From a virus, in the IMG/VR virus record IMGVR_UViG_3300027608_000014, positions 84,873 to 148,872 of that record: a DNA stretch of 64,000 bases; one strand, 5' to 3'. Of the stretch, positions 60,671 through 64,000 are shown piece by piece. A program made the translations under genes and the position numbers. Position 1 is the stretch's first letter; each line of letters starts with the position of its first letter. The notes under the pieces are model-generated. The model worked only from the letters and a program-made list of their open reading frames with translations, did no database searches and had not been told where the DNA came from.

Positions 60671-61174
60671 ATGACCAAGCTTGATGAGCTGATTGCTAAA
60701 GTGCCACCGATGCCGTGGAGAAAGATTGAGGATGTTCCATATACGGACTACTATGCTCCCGGCGCTGTGTTCACCCAAGATGGAACTATCCGTATCCTGA
60801 CCCCACACGGGTACTTTGGACAAAGAGGTCCTATCGCCGACCTGGTTCTCCATGCGCTCAAAATGTTACCGAGGATGAGGGAGGCGCTGGAGGAAATGAC
60901 AGGTGCAATGCAGGCTATGTGGGAGGAGCTCCCGGATGACGCCACTGAGGAACAGGAGATGAGGTTTAACGGTCTCAGTGCTGCACAGCACGTTCTCGCC
61001 GAGGTCACCGCATGCCCGGAAGGCGTGGAGGTGGAGATCATTGATCACGATGATCTGGATCGAGAGCCGCAGTCTCACGGCCCGCTATGCGCCTCCCGAG
61101 CGTGCGGCGAATGCACCTGCGGGGAATTCGAGAGGATGGAGGCCATCGCAGACGAGATGGGGGTCGAGCTATGA
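60671..61174 (+). CDS. Hypothetical protein, start of GC-richer cassette
   Basis: The product is 167 aa. An alpha/beta N-terminus is followed by acidic helices and a Cys cluster (CASRACGECTCGEF) near the C-terminus, perhaps metal-binding. From about 60.95 kb the base composition becomes GC-richer than the rest of the window. It overlaps the next gene by 4 nt. Confidence 0.5.
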   Translation: MTKLDELIAKVPPMPWRKIEDVPYTDYYAPGAVFTQDGTIRILTPHGYFGQRGPIADLVLHALKMLPRMREALEEMTGAMQAMWEELPDDATEEQEMRFNGLSAAQHVLAEVTACPEGVEVEIIDHDDLDREPQSHGPLCASRACGECTCGEFERMEAIADEMGVEL

Positions 61175-61383
61175 GTTCATACACCGGCTTCTGCCAGCAA
61201 GCGAACGGCGCAGGAACAATCTGGATCGAGACCTTTAAGGCTCCTGATCTCGGCTCCGCCATCAAGAAGGCGCAGAAGCTCTGCGCTGAAGCGTGGTACG
61301 ACAACAAGGAAGACATCCATGTGCTCGGCATTCTCGCGGGAGATGTCGAAGTGCTGCACTGGGAAGATCTCAACGAAAACTAA
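61171..61383 (+). CDS. Small hypothetical protein
   Basis: The product is 70 aa from the ATG at 61171 in an ATGA overlap, with GGGGG a few bases upstream as a possible ribosome site. The fold appears beta-alpha. No family recognised. Confidence 0.5.
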   Translation: MSSYTGFCQQANGAGTIWIETFKAPDLGSAIKKAQKLCAEAWYDNKEDIHVLGILAGDVEVLHWEDLNEN

Positions 61384-61396
61384 GAAAGGAACAGTA

Positions 61397-61645
61397 ATGA
61401 CCAATCACAACAAAAGCGGAGGAGGGGAAATGAGCCTGCTGCATGAGGCTGTTGAGTCCGGCGTATGCCCGAGCTGCGAGACCCCGCAGCCCGGCATCGC
61501 AGAGCAGTACAGCTACGGCGTCTATGCCGGAGTGATGTGCGAAGCCTGTGCGATCCGCCGGTTCAATGATGCCTGCGGCCACCGCCCTGAAGGACAGGGT
61601 GACTGGCGTGAGCTGGATGAGCCGTACTGGGAGGAGGGCGAATGA
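61397..61645 (+). CDS. Small zinc-ribbon-like protein
   Basis: The product is 82 aa from the ATG at 61397, preceded by AAGAAAGGA, a clear Shine-Dalgarno. CPSC and CEAC pairs (about residues 24-27 and 48-51) suggest a zinc ribbon. It overlaps the next gene by 4 nt. Confidence 0.5.
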   Translation: MTNHNKSGGGEMSLLHEAVESGVCPSCETPQPGIAEQYSYGVYAGVMCEACAIRRFNDACGHRPEGQGDWRELDEPYWEEGE

Positions 61646-61908
61646 GCCTGATCCTAATCCGTAAAGGTGGACTGATCTACGCTCCGTTCGACGGTAGTCC
61701 AGACGGACCTCAACTGCTCTGCGATCACAACGAACACGGAGAAGCCGTAGTCCCAAGCGGACCGGGAGAGGACCTCGATATGTGCCTCTACTCGCTACGT
61801 AATTGCAGCGAGGAGGCAGGCGATCTCCCGGATGGGACAACAGTAGAACTGGATGGGGTAGTTCTCGGACACTTCGAGAGTTTCCACTTCATCCCAACCA
61901 AACAATAA
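61642..61908 (+). CDS. Small acidic hypothetical protein
   Basis: The product is 88 aa with GGGAGGAGGG just upstream, a strong Shine-Dalgarno within the end of the previous gene. Beta-rich and acidic. No family recognised. Confidence 0.5.
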   Translation: MSLILIRKGGLIYAPFDGSPDGPQLLCDHNEHGEAVVPSGPGEDLDMCLYSLRNCSEEAGDLPDGTTVELDGVVLGHFESFHFIPTKQ

Positions 61909-61909
61909 T

Positions 61910-62305
61910 ATGACAACACCATCCACACCCAGAGCTGAGCACGAGAAGCGGTGTGCACAGATCGTGGATCAGCTCACGGCAATCATCATGGGCGATACTG
62001 GTTACGTAGGCCCCGAGAAGTTCAAGGCGCTGACCCTCCGGCTGGCAGAGCTGCTGGATGACGACAGCCCGGAAGTCCGGCTGCTCGAAGCAGTGGCGGA
62101 CATCGCCTTCCTGGCGGGGGCGCAGCGGTATCACTCCGGGGACTCCCGCGAGGATGTCGCGCAGTTCATCGCATGGGCGAGGGAGTTCGAGCCCCGCCGG
62201 GAAGTCAGCACTGCGGGCGAGGAGACCTATGACGGCCAAGACTACATGACCGCGATCGAGGAGTTCTCGGTCTCGAAGTTCAAAGAGAAAGGTAAATGCG
62301 AATGA
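61910..62305 (+). CDS. Hypothetical helical protein
   Basis: The product is 131 aa, helical and acidic, 1 nt after the previous gene and overlapping the next by 4 nt. Its GC-rich codon choice contrasts with the replication genes. No family recognised. Confidence 0.5.
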   Translation: MTTPSTPRAEHEKRCAQIVDQLTAIIMGDTGYVGPEKFKALTLRLAELLDDDSPEVRLLEAVADIAFLAGAQRYHSGDSREDVAQFIAWAREFEPRREVSTAGEETYDGQDYMTAIEEFSVSKFKEKGKCE

Positions 62306-62763
62306 CAACACCATCAACGACTACGATTGACCCGATGGAATACTACCGTAAATTCGGAAGCGACACCGGGATTGGACTGAGTGTGTCCGATAGCCTATGC
62401 AACAAAACAAACAAGCGACTGTGCAGCTTGCTTCAAACGCAAGTGCCAGACCGGGGTCGATACGCTTGTGCCTATCTCACTCCAGACGAGATGCGGGACT
62501 TGGCTAGTGAACTATTCAATCTGGCTTCGATTATTGAAACCGAAAACTTAGTTTTGGAGAATGTGAAGCCATCAAAGTGGAATCACATGATGGACGTGGC
62601 GTTTGGTGTGACAAACTCGCCGCATGAGAATTGGGAGGATGTCCCATACGACGACATTATTGCTGCGTTGGAGAGTCGAGTTCAGAATCTTAAGCATTAT
62701 AGGGATCAAGGAACTGAGCCATTTGGCTTTTGCGACACCATTGAAGAGGAGGAGGGGAAATGA
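62302..62763 (+). CDS. Hypothetical protein
   Basis: The product is 153 aa from the ATG at 62302 in an ATGA overlap; an in-frame ATG at 62296 is equally possible. AAAGG lies upstream. Mixed alpha/beta with an acidic C-terminus. No family recognised. Confidence 0.5.
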   Translation: MTTPSTTTIDPMEYYRKFGSDTGIGLSVSDSLCNKTNKRLCSLLQTQVPDRGRYACAYLTPDEMRDLASELFNLASIIETENLVLENVKPSKWNHMMDVAFGVTNSPHENWEDVPYDDIIAALESRVQNLKHYRDQGTEPFGFCDTIEEEEGK

Positions 62764-62981
62764 GCTGGTTTGTCGCAACGATAGCAGCCTGTCCGACCAA
62801 CTTTACGACGCCCTTTACCGTGGCGATTGAGGGTCGGGATTTGGATCACGCCATAGATCGCCTCTATAAGCTCTACTCAAACGACATCTACTCTGGCCTC
62901 GGCCAGAACATGAGTGAGGCAATTCGGGAAACTAGCGACCCTGACGAGATGGAAAATGCACGAAAGCATCCGATGAAGTAG
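62760..62981 (+). CDS. Small hypothetical protein
   Basis: The product is 73 aa with an exceptionally strong ribosome site (GAGGAGGAGGGG) in the end of the previous gene. It is an alpha/beta domain with a polar C-terminus. No family recognised. Confidence 0.5.
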   Translation: MSWFVATIAACPTNFTTPFTVAIEGRDLDHAIDRLYKLYSNDIYSGLGQNMSEAIRETSDPDEMENARKHPMK

Positions 62982-63049
62982 CAACAAAAGAACCAACCCC
63001 GGTGCGGGTCCGATCCCTGCACCAACCAAGAAGGATCAATAGACCAAAT

Positions 63050-63844
63050 ATGAAATGTATAATTGTGACACCCGCAGGGCGACAGCGTTACCTTGAACTT
63101 CTTTTTCAACATCTTATTGCGCAAAAAGATGACTTTGATGAATGGCACCTATGGATAAACACAGCTGTTCAGCCAGACATTGACTACTGCCGCAAGCTTG
63201 AGTCCGAAAATACCTGGATTAAATGTGTCATTGTTCCGTCTAGTAATTACACCTCTTTTAATATCTGCAACTTCTTTAAAACCTGTACAGATATCGACAC
63301 AGTATATATCAGGCTCGATGATGATATAGTATGGTTAGAGCCAGGTTTCGTAAGCTCTATGAAAAGATTTCGGATTGCTAATCCCGATTTTTTCCTTGTG
63401 TATGGCAATATAATTAACAATGCAATCACATCTCACCTCCAGCAACGTTTCTTAAATATTACTCTTGATCAAGGAATTGCTGGATACGAGTGTATGGATG
63501 ATGTCGGGTGGAAGAACCCTGCATTCTCGGAGCACTTGCACAGAAGTTTCATTAGAGACTGTAAACTGGGCAAACACGCGCAGTGGAAATTTTCACCTTG
63601 GGTGCTATTTTTTAATGAGCGTATGTCCATTAACTGCATCTCGTGGCTAGGATCTGAGTTCGCTAAGTTTGATGGGGCGGTTGGAATAGACGAAGAAGTG
63701 TGGTTATCGATCGACAAGCCGAAGCAGCTACAGAAGCTCAACTGTATACATGGAGGTGCACTCTGTGTCCATTTTAGCTTTTATACCCAACGTGCCCATC
63801 TAGATCAAACAAACATTCTCGATGAATACAGATCACTTATCTGA
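63050..63844 (+). CDS. Glycosyltransferase-like protein (GT-A fold)
   Basis: The product is 264 aa from the ATG at 63050. It starts with a beta strand and helix (KCIIVTPAGRQRYLELL) and carries VYIRLDDDIVWL (about residues 82-93), a DxD-type motif that binds a metal and a nucleotide-sugar. The C-terminal half contains GIDEEVWLSID. It may modify phage DNA, virion or host glycans. The gene is A/T-richer than the cassette before it. Confidence 0.6.
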   Translation: MKCIIVTPAGRQRYLELLFQHLIAQKDDFDEWHLWINTAVQPDIDYCRKLESENTWIKCVIVPSSNYTSFNICNFFKTCTDIDTVYIRLDDDIVWLEPGFVSSMKRFRIANPDFFLVYGNIINNAITSHLQQRFLNITLDQGIAGYECMDDVGWKNPAFSEHLHRSFIRDCKLGKHAQWKFSPWVLFFNERMSINCISWLGSEFAKFDGAVGIDEEVWLSIDKPKQLQKLNCIHGGALCVHFSFYTQRAHLDQTNILDEYRSLI

Positions 63845-64000
63845 CCTAGAACGGCTCGAAAAACTGTTAAATAGATACTATACTTTGACTCTCCCCGAAA
63901 GCTCAGCGTCACGCTGCTCACAAACCATTGCGGATGCACTGTCCCACGCGCCTTTGTATTTGATGACATGCTCATTTTGTATTATGGCGTTCATTCGTCC
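63822..64000 (+). CDS. 3'-truncated CDS, unknown
   Basis: An ATG at 63822 inside the end of the glycosyltransferase-like gene opens a frame that stays open to the window edge (at least 59 residues). The visible part is helical with a Cys pair. The remainder lies outside. Confidence 0.4.
   Translation, partial: MNTDHLSDLERLEKLLNRYYTLTLPESSASRCSQTIADALSHAPLYLMTCSFCIMAFIR

Overview
This window looks like part of a large tailed bacteriophage genome (Caudoviricetes), probably from an uncultivated virus. It has a large terminase, a portal protein, a lysis cassette, a nearly complete phage replisome (C-family DNA polymerase, DnaB-type helicase, primase, SSB-like protein, RecA-like recombinase, SF2 helicase, SbcC/SbcD-like pair, RuvC-like nuclease), nucleotide metabolism genes (ThyX, dNMP kinase, Nudix, HD proteins) and a few tRNAs. 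All genes lie on the plus strand except the terminase. Genes are short, tightly packed and often overlap by ATGA, GTGA or TAATG. Most starts have no clear Shine-Dalgarno sequence and sit behind A/T-rich leaders. The host cannot be fixed from the sequence; lipoprotein signals in the lysis region suggest a Gram-negative-type envelope. By eye the base composition is near 45-50% GC, with a GC-richer patch at about 61-62.8 kb.

Layout. 0-6 kb: a truncated gene, a zinc-ribbon protein, the inverted terminase and small membrane proteins. 6-8.7 kb: an AAA+ ATPase with DUF1257-like and DUF2997-like partners. 8.9-15.3 kb: a translationally coupled operon ending in a retron-like reverse transcriptase (RT), then about 1.9 kb of tandem structured RNA units, then RNase H. 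16-25 kb: SbcD, ThyX, SbcC, HD, SLOG and SF2 helicase genes. 25-36 kb: DnaB-like helicase, primase, a split PolIII alpha, SSB-like and RecA-like genes. 36-45 kb: small unknowns, RuvC-like, dNMP kinase and Nudix genes. 45-47 kb: lysis. 48-57 kb: portal and probable virion proteins. 57-58.7 kb: tRNAs. 60.6-62.8 kb: a GC-richer cassette led by Shine-Dalgarno sequences. 63-64 kb: a glycosyltransferase-like gene and a truncated gene.

The standout is the RT locus (11126-15294). Downstream of the RT and a small overlapping gene I can parse nine consecutive RNA units (12951-14830), each 130-260 nt and 1-14 nt apart. Each has the architecture of a retron a1-msr-msd-a2 transcript: a 5' segment ending in TGG(C), one or more short hairpins, a long hairpin, and a 3' segment beginning GCA that base-pairs with the unit's own 5' segment. 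The pairing segments differ from unit to unit but stay complementary, which argues for selection on the helix. Eight nucleotides after the last unit comes RNase H, the activity that would strip template RNA from an RT product. I infer a multiplexed retron-like system in which one RT serves many templates and may make up to nine different hairpin ssDNAs. No toxin-like effector is visible beside it, so counter-defence, decoy or recombination-donor roles are as plausible as host defence.
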